A program made the translations under genes and the position numbers. The notes under the pieces were generated by a model. The model had not been told where the DNA came from. It was given only the letters and a program-made list of their open reading frames with translations, and made no database searches. Shown piece by piece: positions 9,525 to 18,569 of a stretch of 64,000 nucleotides of DNA; the stretch's first letter is position 1, and each line of letters starts with the position of its first letter. The DNA comes from Bacteroidota bacterium. Its GTDB lineage: Bacteria > Bacteroidota > Bacteroidia > Chitinophagales > Chitinophagaceae. The stretch is taken from assembly GCA_013288945.1 (NCBI GenBank), contig JABDAZ010000001.1:95001-159000 (forward strand), given 5' to 3'.

Positions 9525-10487
9525 TTAATATTTTCTGTCTGTTGTAAAACGAACAAGTTCTTCAAGCGCTTTTCTTACATCGTTATCTTCAAATTCATAT
9601 AATATCTTAAGCGCTTCATCCCTGTACATATTCATTTTTTCGGTGGCATATTTTATACCGCCATTTTCTACCACTTTATTAATAACATAGCGCACTTTTT
9701 CTGCATCTTTATTTTTGTTTTTGATAATATAAATCAGTTCTCTTTTTTGCGCTTTATCAATTTTATTTAAAGTATAAATTAAAGGGAGAGTGATTTTTTT
9801 TTCTTTGATATCATTGCCTGTAGGTTTTCCAACAGCTTCATTTCCGTAATCAAAAAGATCATCTTTAATTTGAAAAGCTATGCCAACATTTTCGCCAAAA
9901 CTTCTTAATTTTTCAGCAAGCGCTTCATTATTACTGGAAGAAAAAGCGCCGGCAGCGCACGATGAAGCAAGTAGAGAAGCCGTTTTATTGCGGATGATTT
10001 CAAAATAAATATCTTCATTCAAATTGAGCGATCTTGATTTTTCTATCTGCAACAATTCGCCTTCGCTCATTAATCGCACTGCGTTGGAAAGCAATTGTAA
10101 TATGCGGAAATCATTATGATCGAGCGATAATAATAATCCTTTAGCAAGCAGATAATCACCAACCAACACAGAAATTTTTGTTTTCCAAAGTGCATAAGTA
10201 GAAAAAAAATTTCTGCGTTCGAGGGATTCGTCAACTACATCATCATGCACTAAAGTTGCCGTGTGCAAAAGTTCAACAAGCGAAGCAGCGCGGTAAGTTG
10301 ATTCATTAATGTCGCCGCAGAGTTTGGCAGACAAAAGAACAAACATGGGCCGCAATTGTTTGCCTTTGCGGTTTACGATAAAACGCATTATCCTGTCCAA
10401 TAATGGCGTTTGGCTTTTTACGGCCTCTTTGAACTTTTTTTCAAAGATTATCAGTTCGTCTTTTAAGATGTTTTGCGACAGTTGCAT
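9525..10487 (-). CDS. Trans-polyprenyl diphosphate synthase (octaprenyl/IspB type)
   Basis: The protein has 320 residues. The first Asp-rich motif is LVHDDVVDESLERR (about residues 77-90; DDxxD), preceded by GKQLRPMFVLLSAKL. The second Asp-rich motif is QIKDDLFDYGNE (about 209-220). These mark an all-trans long-chain prenyl transferase making the side chain of menaquinone. The window also carries futalosine-pathway genes (mqnB, mqnD), which would use such a product. Exact chain length cannot be told from this reading. Confidence 0.93.
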   Translation of the reverse strand: MQLSQNILKDELIIFEKKFKEAVKSQTPLLDRIMRFIVNRKGKQLRPMFVLLSAKLCGDINESTYRAASLVELLHTATLVHDDVVDESLERRNFFSTYALWKTKISVLVGDYLLAKGLLLSLDHNDFRILQLLSNAVRLMSEGELLQIEKSRSLNLNEDIYFEIIRNKTASLLASSCAAGAFSSSNNEALAEKLRSFGENVGIAFQIKDDLFDYGNEAVGKPTGNDIKEKKITLPLIYTLNKIDKAQKRELIYIIKNKNKDAEKVRYVINKVVENGGIKYATEKMNMYRDEALKILYEFEDNDVRKALEELVRFTTDRKY

Positions 10488-10615
10488 TAATAAAGTATAA
10501 AAGGGGCAAATTACTACTTTACAAATATTTTTAACGCAAGCATCTAATTTAATCTTTGAAGTGTCTGGTAAGAGTAATTACGAATCAAAAATTTATTGTG
10601 TCTTTTGCAAAAAAA

Positions 10616-10646
10616 TTTGGTTTTTACTAACCGTTTGATATTTTTG
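10616..10646 (+). promoter_or_regulatory. Promoter of the OmpA-like gene
   Basis: TTTG (10616-10619), exactly 19 bases, then TATTTTTG (10639-10646) matches the Bacteroidota primary promoter consensus. The start site would be near 10652, leaving a leader of about 45 bases before the ATG at 10697. Confidence 0.8.
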
Positions 10647-10696
10647 CATTTAATTTAACATTGGGTTTAATTCATTCATTCACATAAACTTCAGTT

Positions 10697-12370
10697 ATGG
10701 CAAGTAGAAAGTACGTATTATTTATTGGGTTACTTTGCCTGTTCGCGTCGAACTCGATGGCACAGCAGAATGCCAGCGGGTATGACCTTCGGGACTCCTC
10801 TCTTATACCTGCTAAAAGGTTACCACAGCACAACGAATTTTTAAACAACGCTTATCCTTTTCCAGCCAAACCCCGCAACGAGTGGGAAATTGGTGTTAAA
10901 GGCGGATTAACAACAATTTCTGGTGATGTAAGATCTGTTATTCCAACAGGCGGTTTTGGTTTTCATGCAAGAAAAGCTTTTGGTTATGTGTTTTCTTTGA
11001 GAGCAGAATATGACTGGATGCGTGATAAAGGCCTTAACTGGAGCCCATCTCATGGATATGCTAATAATCCCGTTTTAAATAAATATTACGATCCGGCTTC
11101 AGGACAGGCTGTTTTTTATAATTATAAAACCACCATCCACGAACTTTCATTACAAGGCGTGGTTACTTTGAATAATATCCGTTTCCACAAAGCAAAAACA
11201 GGATTTAATATTTATGCTTTTGCAGGTATCGGTGCTGCAACATACAGTACTTTCTACAATGCGCTTGGTTCTGATGGCCTTCCTTATGATGCGCTTTACA
11301 CACAAGTTGCTGGAATGGCACAAGGTTATAGCAACAGAAAAGATTTGAAGAAAGCTCTAAAAGCTGGAATGGACAAAACTTATGAAACAATGGCAGAAAG
11401 GGATCCTTTGCAACCTACTTTAGGTGGCGCTCCTTTAAAAGCAATTGGTGTTTTAGGTGCTGGCATTCAGTTTAAATTGAATAACAAATTCAATTTGGCT
11501 TTAGAAGATAAATTTACGGTTATTAAAACCGATCTTTTAGACGGCCAACAATGGCAGGAAAATTATAACCCTGCTAGTTCAACAAGCCCTGCACAAACAA
11601 GAGATTATGATTCTTATAACTTTTTGTCTCTTGGTTTAAATTATAATATCGGTAAAAAAGCTGTTGAGCCATTGTGGTGGATTAACCCATTGGATTATGC
11701 TTACAGCGAAATCAATGCTCCACGCCACATGAAATTGCCAAAACCAATTTTGGATGATGCGGATGGCGATGGTGTAACTGATCAGTTTGACCTTGAGCCA
11801 AATACTCCAAAAGGTTGCCCTGTAGATACACACGGTGTTAGCCGTGATACAGATGGTGATGGTGTTCCAGATTGTAAAGACAAGGAATTAATAACTCCGA
11901 CTCAGTGCCAGCCGGTAGATGCTGATGGTGTTGGTAAATGCCCAGAACCAGCTTGTTGCAAAGAGTTGAGAGATAAATTGGATTCTGGTGGTTACGGAAA
12001 CGGCCATGGTAAATGCTCAATTGGTGATTTGCCAAGCATTACTTTCAAAGGAAAATCTGTAACATTAAGCAAAGACGGTAAAGCGTTGCTTGCAAGTGTT
12101 GCTGAAAAATTACGCAACAATCCAAACTGTAAAGTTGCAGTTATTGGTTATGGCGAATCAAGCAAATCTGCTCAGCAATTGAGCTGGGATCGTGTTAACG
12201 AAGTAATTAAATACCTCGTTGAAAAAGAAGGTGTGAGCCAAGACAGGTTTATCTTCAGGTATGGACAGAGTGGCGGTGATGAAAACACTATCGATCTGAA
12301 AGATGGTACTGGTGAAGAAGGACCTAACACAGTTCCTGCGCCGCATCCAAACTTGATGAAAAAGAAATAA
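10697..12370 (+). CDS. OmpA-like outer membrane protein with beta-barrel, thrombospondin type 3 repeats and OmpA C-terminal domain
   Basis: The protein has 557 residues: a signal peptide (to about residue 22, SMAQQ), a beta-barrel of about 300 residues starting WEIGVKGGLTTISGD, Ca-binding thrombospondin type 3 repeats at about 350-400 (DADGDGVTDQFDLEPNTPKG; DTDGDGVPDCKDKE), and an OmpA C-terminal domain at about 440-530. In that last domain the usual peptidoglycan-binding Asp of the TD.xG motif is absent (the segment reads VIGYGESSKS), while the Arg of LSWDRVNEVI is kept. Anchoring to peptidoglycan may therefore be weak. It has its own promoter and terminator and is probably an abundant envelope protein. 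Confidence 0.9.
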   Translation: MASRKYVLFIGLLCLFASNSMAQQNASGYDLRDSSLIPAKRLPQHNEFLNNAYPFPAKPRNEWEIGVKGGLTTISGDVRSVIPTGGFGFHARKAFGYVFSLRAEYDWMRDKGLNWSPSHGYANNPVLNKYYDPASGQAVFYNYKTTIHELSLQGVVTLNNIRFHKAKTGFNIYAFAGIGAATYSTFYNALGSDGLPYDALYTQVAGMAQGYSNRKDLKKALKAGMDKTYETMAERDPLQPTLGGAPLKAIGVLGAGIQFKLNNKFNLALEDKFTVIKTDLLDGQQWQENYNPASSTSPAQTRDYDSYNFLSLGLNYNIGKKAVEPLWWINPLDYAYSEINAPRHMKLPKPILDDADGDGVTDQFDLEPNTPKGCPVDTHGVSRDTDGDGVPDCKDKELITPTQCQPVDADGVGKCPEPACCKELRDKLDSGGYGNGHGKCSIGDLPSITFKGKSVTLSKDGKALLASVAEKLRNNPNCKVAVIGYGESSKSAQQLSWDRVNEVIKYLVEKEGVSQDRFIFRYGQSGGDENTIDLKDGTGEEGPNTVPAPHPNLMKKK

Positions 12371-12390
12371 TCTCGTTATTAATAAAATCA

Positions 12391-12423
12391 AAAACCTTCC
12401 GGCGAAACCCGGAAGGTTTTTTT
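12391..12423 (+). terminator. Terminator of the OmpA-like gene
   Basis: A perfect 12-bp stem (12391-12402 with 12409-12420) with a 6-base loop is followed by further T residues. It lies 20 bases after the stop codon. Confidence 0.93.
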
Positions 12424-12493
12424 ATGTAATCCTTAACTAGTTTTATTTGGGATAAGAAGTAAAACCTTTAATATTTGCGCAAAACCATTAACT

Positions 12494-13375
12494 TTGCACG
12501 CTTCTATGCGATTATTAATAATATTTTTTTTAGCAACTGTTGTTTTATCATCCTGCACCGTTTGGCATAAAGCCCAAAACGGTTTTGGTTTGTTTACAAG
12601 TAAAGACAGTACCAGCTTTAACCGGGTTTTCAAAAGCAAGGATTACGATTTTCAATTGAGGATGGCTGATAAATACTACGACAGGAAAGATTACAATCAT
12701 GCCCAGCAAATTTATGAGGAGCTTTTTCCCATTTTAAAAGGCGGCCCGCAGTTTGAAAACTTGTATTATAAATTTGCTTTTTGCTCATTTTATTTAAAAG
12801 ATTATGCCAACGCAGAAAATCTTTTTAAAGGTTTTGTTGAAGTTTTTCCGAACAGCACAAAAGCTGAGGAAATGGATTATATGCGGGCGTATACGTTTTA
12901 CATGCAATCACCAAAAGCAGAGTTGGATCAAACAAATACAACAAAGACAATTGGTTTTATGCAGGCTTTTATTAATACGCATCCTGGTTCTGCAAAAATT
13001 AAAGATGCAACGGAAATTATTGATAAATGCCACACCAAGCTGGAATTGAAAGAATACGAAAGCGCCCAATTATATTACGACCTTACCCAATATAAAGCTT
13101 CAGCAATCGTTTTTAATTCGTTGCTGAACACCTATCCTGATTCTGAAAAAAGCGATTTATATAAGCTTTACGTTATTAAATCTTATTATGAATATGCCAA
13201 TTTAAGCATCGACGAAAAAAAGGAAGATCGTTATCAGCAGGCAATTACAGAATGTAACGATTTTATTGATCGTTATCCATCAAGCAAATTTATTAAAGAA
13301 GTTCAGACATATTTAAGTTCATCTCAAAACATCATTAAATCTGTAAAAAATGAGCAGGTTAAGAAGGCAAGTTAA
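12494..13375 (+). CDS. bamD: Outer membrane protein assembly factor BamD
   Basis: This is a lipoprotein of 293 residues: an N-terminal hydrophobic stretch ends in a lipobox (VLSSC, Cys at about residue 20). TPR-like helices follow, with family segments DFQLRMADKYYDRKDYNHAQ, IYEELFP and FVEVFPNSTKAEEMDYMRA. BamD works with BamA to insert beta-barrels into the outer membrane. Its last 26 bases overlap the start of rpoZ in another frame. A TAACTTTG box ends about 10 bases before the ATG, so the leader would be very short. Confidence 0.93.
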   Translation: MHASMRLLIIFFLATVVLSSCTVWHKAQNGFGLFTSKDSTSFNRVFKSKDYDFQLRMADKYYDRKDYNHAQQIYEELFPILKGGPQFENLYYKFAFCSFYLKDYANAENLFKGFVEVFPNSTKAEEMDYMRAYTFYMQSPKAELDQTNTTKTIGFMQAFINTHPGSAKIKDATEIIDKCHTKLELKEYESAQLYYDLTQYKASAIVFNSLLNTYPDSEKSDLYKLYVIKSYYEYANLSIDEKKEDRYQQAITECNDFIDRYPSSKFIKEVQTYLSSSQNIIKSVKNEQVKKAS

Positions 13376-13691
13376 CGCGAATACCACCAACGTGGTTGAA
13401 ACAAAAAATTTAACGGACATTAAAGACAAGACAGGAAACTTGTACGAGTCTATTGCGATTATCGCAAAAAGATCCAACCAGATAAACATTTCTTTAAAAG
13501 AAGAATTGCATAATAAACTGGAAGAATTTGCAACGCATACTGACAGTCTGGAAGAAATTCATGAAAACAAAGAGCAGATTGAAATTTCTAAAGCGTATGA
13601 AAGAATGCCGAACTCAGCATTGCTTGCAACACAGGAATTTATGGAAGACAAAATTTACTATCGTAAAAATGAAGATGATTTATTCAGTTAA
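13350..13691 (+). CDS. rpoZ: DNA-directed RNA polymerase omega subunit (RpoZ-like)
   Basis: The protein has 113 residues and resembles the Bacteroidota omega subunit: an N-terminal basic stretch (MSRLRRQVNAN), then GNLYESIAIIAKRSNQINI, the omega core that contacts the beta' subunit, and a C-terminal extension ending in a conserved Tyr/Asp-rich tail. The start overlaps the end of bamD by 26 bases, suggesting translational coupling. The order bamD-rpoZ-coaBC is common in this phylum and supports the call. A strong terminator follows. Confidence 0.88.
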   Translation: MSRLRRQVNANTTNVVETKNLTDIKDKTGNLYESIAIIAKRSNQINISLKEELHNKLEEFATHTDSLEEIHENKEQIEISKAYERMPNSALLATQEFMEDKIYYRKNEDDLFS

Positions 13692-13715
13692 TAATTAATC
13701 ATTCTTATTAATAAA

Positions 13716-13756
13716 AAATAATGCGGCAGATTTAAATACTGCCGCATTATTTTTTT
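13716..13756 (+). terminator. Terminator after rpoZ
   Basis: A 14-bp stem (13716-13729 with 13739-13752, GC-rich core GCGGCAG/CTGCCGC) with a 9-base loop is followed by a T run. It ends the bamD-rpoZ transcript about 25 bases after the stop codon. Confidence 0.92.
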
Positions 13757-13804
13757 GAAGTTTGTACGATAAATCAATAATTAAAAAGCCATAATTTTAT
13801 TGAT

Positions 13805-15004
13805 ATGTTGAAGGATAAAAAAATATTGCTTGGCATAACAGGAAGTATCGCCGCATATAAATCTATTTTATTAACGCGCTTATTAATAAAAGCCGGCGCC
13901 GAAGTAAAAGTGATTATGACGCCTGCGGCAAAAGATTTTGTAACGCCACTTTCTTTATCAACGCTTTCAAAAAATCCGGTGCTTATCGATTTATTTGATG
14001 CAGCTTCCTGGGCAAATCATGTGATGCTTGGCCGTTGGGCTGATGTAATGGTTATTGCGCCGTTAAGCTGCAATACATTGGCGAAAATGACAACTGGCTT
14101 ATGCGATAATTTATTACTCGCAACTTATTTGTCTGCAACCTGTCCCGTTATAGTTGCGCCCGCAATGGATGAAGACATGTGGAAACATTCTACAACAAAA
14201 AATAATCTCAGCAAGCTCGAATCCTTCGGTAATAAAATTATTCCGGTAGAAAAAGGGGAATTAGCGAGCGGTTTATATGGCGATGGAAGAATGGCCGAAC
14301 CAGAAGCCATCATTCAATTTATTGAAAATATTTTTTTTTTAAAGAAGGATTTATTGGGTAAAAAAATATTGGTAACTGCCGGCCCAACGCATGAAGCGCT
14401 CGATCCTGTTCGCTTTATTGGCAATCATTCATCGGGCAAAATGGGCGCTGCCATTGCAAATGAATTTGCCAATCGCGGCGCACAGGTTGATTTGATTTTA
14501 GGCCCGTCTTCTTTGAAAATTAATACACCGAATATTAATGTTATAAATGTTGAATCGGCAGATGAAATGTTTAATGCTGCGGTTGAAAAATTTGCTTCCG
14601 CAGATATTGCTGTAATGAGCGCTGCTGTTGCAGATTATACACCGGCTGAATTTTCAACAAAAAAAATTAAAAAAAATACTGACACGTTTGTTGTTGAATT
14701 AACAAAAACAAAAGACATTTTAAAAACGCTTGGCGCACAAAAAAAGAATGGCCAGTTATTAATAGGTTTTGCATTGGAAAATAACAATGAAAAAGAATAT
14801 GCTTTAAACAAGTTGAAATCAAAAAATGCAGATTTAATGGTGTTGAATTCCTTGAATGATGAAGGCGCAGGTTTCGGTTATGATACTAACAAAATAACTA
14901 TTTTTGAAAAGAGCGGAAAAGAGACTGTTTATGAAAAAAAATCAAAACAACAAGTTGCAAAAGATATCGTTGATAAGATTGTAAACATGATGATGTATGT
15001 GTAA
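13805..15004 (+). CDS. coaBC: Bifunctional phosphopantothenoylcysteine decarboxylase / phosphopantothenate-cysteine ligase CoaBC
   Basis: The protein has 399 residues. The N-terminal flavoprotein half (CoaC) has GITGSIAAYKS at the start, the catalytic His segment (WANHVMLGRWADVMVIAPLS) and PAMDEDMW. The C-terminal half (CoaB) begins near residue 185 with VTAGPTHEALDPVRFI and GNHSSGKMG, the nucleotide-binding signature. Together they carry out two steps of coenzyme A synthesis. The 3' end overlaps the DUF4835 gene by 8 bases, indicating an operon. Confidence 0.97.
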   Translation: MLKDKKILLGITGSIAAYKSILLTRLLIKAGAEVKVIMTPAAKDFVTPLSLSTLSKNPVLIDLFDAASWANHVMLGRWADVMVIAPLSCNTLAKMTTGLCDNLLLATYLSATCPVIVAPAMDEDMWKHSTTKNNLSKLESFGNKIIPVEKGELASGLYGDGRMAEPEAIIQFIENIFFLKKDLLGKKILVTAGPTHEALDPVRFIGNHSSGKMGAAIANEFANRGAQVDLILGPSSLKINTPNINVINVESADEMFNAAVEKFASADIAVMSAAVADYTPAEFSTKKIKKNTDTFVVELTKTKDILKTLGAQKKNGQLLIGFALENNNEKEYALNKLKSKNADLMVLNSLNDEGAGFGYDTNKITIFEKSGKETVYEKKSKQQVAKDIVDKIVNMMMYV

Positions 15005-15920
15005 AAAAGTTTTTTTATCATTAATAATTTGCGTTGCTTTTTTTGCAAAAATAAATGCGCAGGAATTGCAGGCAACAGTTTCTATTCGCGCAAACCGCGT
15101 TCCGTCTTCTGTAGATCATAAAATTTTTCAAACACTTCAAACGGCGTTAAATACTTTTATTAATAATCGCAGATGGACGAACGAAACATTTCAATCCAAT
15201 GAAAAAATTCCTTGTAATTTTTTGATTGATATAAGCCAGGCACTTGATAATAATGAGTTTCAGGCTTCGCTTACTGTGCAGGCTGCAAGGCCGGTTTTTA
15301 ATTCCTCTTACACAAGCCCGTTAATAAATATGATTGATAACGATTTCCTTTTCAGGTATGTTGAATATCAAACATTGGATTTTAGTGAAACGCGTGTGCA
15401 GGGTTCGGAACCTTTTGCGGCAAATCTTACGGCAACAATTGCTTATTATATTTATACGATTTTGGGATTGGATTTTGATTCTTTTTCACTGCGCGGTGGC
15501 GATGCAAATTTTCAAAAAGCGCAAAACATTGTAAACAATGCGCCGGAAGGTGCAAATATTAATGGATGGAAAGCTTTTGATGGCGTACGCAACCGATATT
15601 GGTTGATGGAAAATTTAACCAACACAAAATATGCACTTGTGCATGATGCTGCATATAATTATTACAGGCTTGGTTTAGACCAGATGTATGACAAAGAACA
15701 AGACGCGCGCAGCGGAATTTTAAATGCGCTTAACCAATTAAATACCGTTAATTCAGAAACGCCAAACACCATGGTTCTTCAATTTTTTTTCCAGGGAAAG
15801 GCAAATGAATTATCGAAGGCTTTTAAAAAAGGAACGCCGGATGAAAAAAACCGCGCGCTCGATCTGCTTAGTAAAATGGACATAGGAAATATTAGTTTGT
15901 ATAAACAGGATTTGCAATGA
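14997..15920 (+). CDS. DUF4835 family secreted protein
   Basis: The protein has 307 residues with a signal peptide (about 1-21, ending KINAQ) and the family's characteristic start (ELQATVSIRANRVPSS), followed by PCNFLIDISQALDNNEFQAS. DUF4835 proteins are restricted to Bacteroidota and usually sit next to coaBC. Some current annotations link the family to type IX secretion under the name PorD; I cannot confirm that from sequence. It overlaps coaBC by 8 bases and the next gene by 4 (ATGA). Confidence 0.88.
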   Translation: MCKKVFLSLIICVAFFAKINAQELQATVSIRANRVPSSVDHKIFQTLQTALNTFINNRRWTNETFQSNEKIPCNFLIDISQALDNNEFQASLTVQAARPVFNSSYTSPLINMIDNDFLFRYVEYQTLDFSETRVQGSEPFAANLTATIAYYIYTILGLDFDSFSLRGGDANFQKAQNIVNNAPEGANINGWKAFDGVRNRYWLMENLTNTKYALVHDAAYNYYRLGLDQMYDKEQDARSGILNALNQLNTVNSETPNTMVLQFFFQGKANELSKAFKKGTPDEKNRALDLLSKMDIGNISLYKQDLQ

Positions 15921-16303
15921 GGTTTTTATTTTTATTGCTGTTTATTTTTTTTGCAGCCAGTTGTATTAATAAAGATAAAGTACCAGATGGTGTAATTGTG
16001 CGTGATTCTATGCCGCGCTTATTGTGGGATGTGATCGTTGCAGATCAATATTCAAAACAATATCTTTTAAAAGATTCTTTAAAAACAAACACGCGGTTAG
16101 AAACAATGAAATTGTACCAGCAGGTGTTTCAGATACATCATACTACACGCGATCAATTTGAAAAAAGTTATCAATATTACATTAGCCGGCCAGATTTAAT
16201 GAAGATAATTTTCGACAGCCTTTCTGTCTATTCCAACAAGCAACGCACAGAAATATACAAGCCTATTAAACCAAAAATAGTGTTTAAAGCACAGGCAAAA
16301 TAA
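15917..16303 (+). CDS. DUF4296 family lipoprotein
   Basis: The protein has 128 residues. The N-terminal hydrophobic stretch ends in a lipobox with Cys at residue 16 (FFAASC). The mature part fits DUF4296 (a region beginning PRLLWDVIVADQYSKQYL, then HHTTRDQFEKSYQYYISRPD), a Bacteroidota-specific family of unknown role. It overlaps the DUF4835 gene by 4 bases and is the last gene of the coaBC-DUF4835-DUF4296 set. Confidence 0.85.
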   Translation: MRFLFLLLFIFFAASCINKDKVPDGVIVRDSMPRLLWDVIVADQYSKQYLLKDSLKTNTRLETMKLYQQVFQIHHTTRDQFEKSYQYYISRPDLMKIIFDSLSVYSNKQRTEIYKPIKPKIVFKAQAK

Positions 16304-16356
16304 CTACCATTTTTAAAGATTGTTTAGTTGTATTTTTATAGCATTAATAATTTTAT

Positions 16357-17055
16357 ATGAATAAAATATTTATTAATGCAGATGATGCTGTAAAAGATAT
16401 TGGCAGCGGAAGTACAATTATGCTTGGTGGTTTTGGTTTGTGCGGCATTCCGGAAAATACAATTGCCGCACTCGTAAAAAAAGAAATTAATAATTTAACG
16501 TGCATTTCCAACAATGCCGGCGTTGATGATTTTGGTTTGGGATTATTATTAAAAACGCGGCAAATAAAAAAAATGATCAGTTCTTATGTTGGCGAAAATG
16601 CTGAGTTTGAACGCCAGCTTTTAAGTGGTGAATTAGAAGTTGAATTAATACCACAAGGAACTTTGGCAACACGCATACAAATGGCCGGCATGGGCATTCC
16701 TGCATTTTATACACCTGCAGGATATGGAACTGAAATTGCAAACGGAAAAGAAATACGCGTGTTTAATAATAAACCACACTTGATGGAACTCGCGCTGCAT
16801 GCGGATTTCGCGATTGTTAAAGCCTGGAAGGGAGATTCGTTTGGCAATCTTGTTTTTAGAAAAACAACAAGAAATTTTTCTACATCAATGGCAAAGGCCG
16901 GAAATATTACTATTGCAGAAGTTGAACATTTGGTAGAACCTGGAGAATTAGATCCTGATAATATTCATGTTGCAGGAATTTATGTGCACCGGATTTTCCA
17001 GGGAAAAAATTATGAAAAAAGAATAGAAAGAAAAACAATGCGCATGGCTGATTAA
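16357..17055 (+). CDS. scoA: Succinyl-CoA:3-ketoacid CoA-transferase subunit A
   Basis: The protein has 232 residues and matches the alpha subunit of the SCOT family, with IMLGGFGLCGIPENTIAALV near the N terminus and ELIPQGTLATRIQMAGMGIP in the middle. The enzyme moves CoA between succinyl-CoA and acetoacetate, feeding ketone-body and short-chain acid use. The partner subunit lies 92 bases downstream on the same strand. Confidence 0.95.
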   Translation: MNKIFINADDAVKDIGSGSTIMLGGFGLCGIPENTIAALVKKEINNLTCISNNAGVDDFGLGLLLKTRQIKKMISSYVGENAEFERQLLSGELEVELIPQGTLATRIQMAGMGIPAFYTPAGYGTEIANGKEIRVFNNKPHLMELALHADFAIVKAWKGDSFGNLVFRKTTRNFSTSMAKAGNITIAEVEHLVEPGELDPDNIHVAGIYVHRIFQGKNYEKRIERKTMRMAD

Positions 17056-17147
17056 TAAAATAATTTTCGTCAAACATTATTTTATATGTTTATTAATAAA
17101 TTTTTGTTGATGAATTATTAATAAATCTTTTCTGAAAAAAATAAAAA

Positions 17148-17807
17148 ATGGCTTTAGATAAATTCGGAATTGCAAAACGCATTGCGCAGGAATTGAAAGA
17201 TGGCATGTATGTAAATCTTGGCATTGGTATTCCAACACTTGTCGCCAATTATATTCCTGCTGGCATAAGTATTATGCTGCAATCAGAAAATGGAATGCTC
17301 GGCATGGGCGCTTACCCAACGGAAGAAGAAGTTGATGCAGATCTTATTAATGCCGGAAAAGAAACGGTAACTGTTTTGCCCGGCGGCGTTTTTTTCGACA
17401 GCGCTGAAAGTTTTGGAATGATACGCGCAGGAAAAGTCGATTTAACCGTTCTCGGCGCTATGGAAGTTTCTGAAACCGGTGATATAGCCAACTGGAAAAT
17501 TCCCGGAAAGATGGTGAAAGGAATGGGCGGCGCAATGGATCTTGTTGCAAGCGCACGAAATATTATTGTTGCCATGCAACATACAAACCCGAAAGGAGAA
17601 TCAAAATTATTACCAGCATGCACGCTGCCATTAACGGGCGTAAAATGTGTAAGAAGAATTGTAACCGAACTGGCAGTAATTGATATTACTGAAAATGGTT
17701 TTAAATTAATTGAAAAAGCACCGGGCGTTTCTTTCGAAGAAATTATAAATAAAACCGCAGGCAAACTTATTATAGAAGGTGAAATTCCGGAAATAAAATT
17801 TTATTAA
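17148..17807 (+). CDS. scoB: Succinyl-CoA:3-ketoacid CoA-transferase subunit B
   Basis: The protein has 219 residues and carries the beta-subunit signatures: [19 protein letters not shown] and, soon after, [11 protein letters not shown], where the Glu is the catalytic residue that forms the CoA thioester. The 92-base gap to scoA is filled with repeats of the form TTATTAATAAA and has no ORF. The gene ends 3 bases from the convergent 7TM protein gene. Confidence 0.95.
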   Translation: MALDKFGIAKRIAQELKDGMYVNLGIGIPTLVANYIPAGISIMLQSENGMLGMGAYPTEEEVDADLINAGKETVTVLPGGVFFDSAESFGMIRAGKVDLTVLGAMEVSETGDIANWKIPGKMVKGMGGAMDLVASARNIIVAMQHTNPKGESKLLPACTLPLTGVKCVRRIVTELAVIDITENGFKLIEKAPGVSFEEIINKTAGKLIIEGEIPEIKFY

Positions 17808-17810
17808 TAA

Positions 17811-18482
17811 TCAGTTTGCTTTTTCTTCATTAATGCGTTTGGGTTTATAACTCAACGCAGCAAAAGTGTAAAAAAGATAACGAACAAAACCGGCGATATT
17901 TAAAAGCAATTGCGTATCAAAATTTGTCTCGGTTTTTAATTGTGGCGACAGTGTATTTAAAATTTTTATTAATACAGAAATGGAAAAATAAAAAACAGTC
18001 CCAATTGCAATCCACGATAATGGAATGCTGAAAAACTCCATATCATTTTTATTAATCAGCTCAAACAATCCGATAACAGCAATGATGAAAATAATAAGTT
18101 GCTGCAAAATTTCCATCGTTTGTTTTCTTTCAGCCATTCCGTTTAATAAATAATAAGTAACAGCCGAAGAAAGAAAAGCAATCAAAAAAATAGTCAGCAT
18201 ATTTTTTATTTTACCAAAAAAAATTGATCGGAATATTAATAGCAGAATAATAAATTCAGGCAATGCAAAAATGGTAACGATGTTTTTTTGATTAATAATT
18301 ATTAATCCCGGAACGATTATTAAAACGCCTTTAATAAAATTGAGCAAGCAAAGAATCATTAAAAAATTCAGCGCTTCGTTTTGATAAATCCTTTTAAAAA
18401 AAATGAGTACAACAGGTAAAAGTGGCAGGAAAATACATACCAAAGTTAGCGCGTCAATAAAAAAAATACCTGTTTGCGGCAT
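17811..18482 (-). CDS. Seven-helix membrane protein, last gene of the kinase/regulator operon
   Basis: I do not recognise the family. The 223 residues contain about seven hydrophobic segments with short loops, for example FIDALTLVCIFLPLLPVVLI near the N terminus and FVRYLFYTFAALSY near the C terminus, plus a short basic tail. Size and topology match the 225-residue protein at 20137-20814, and the two bracket a histidine kinase and response regulator on the same strand. A role as membrane sensor or accessory partner of the kinase is inferred from context. An 87-base gap separates it from the regulator gene. Confidence 0.7.
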   Translation of the reverse strand: MPQTGIFFIDALTLVCIFLPLLPVVLIFFKRIYQNEALNFLMILCLLNFIKGVLIIVPGLIIINQKNIVTIFALPEFIILLLIFRSIFFGKIKNMLTIFLIAFLSSAVTYYLLNGMAERKQTMEILQQLIIFIIAVIGLFELINKNDMEFFSIPLSWIAIGTVFYFSISVLIKILNTLSPQLKTETNFDTQLLLNIAGFVRYLFYTFAALSYKPKRINEEKAN

Positions 18483-18569
18483 GTTTAAATTTGCTCCGGC
18501 AAGTTGCCGGCCTTTTATAAAAATGGTGGTGTTTTGATTTTATAGAAGGATATTTGACTAACAAATTTA

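Noticed and set aside
17312-17764. 150-codon frame antisense to scoB
   Set aside because: scoB has clear catalytic motifs on the plus strand; the antisense frame has no recognisable domain and reflects base composition.
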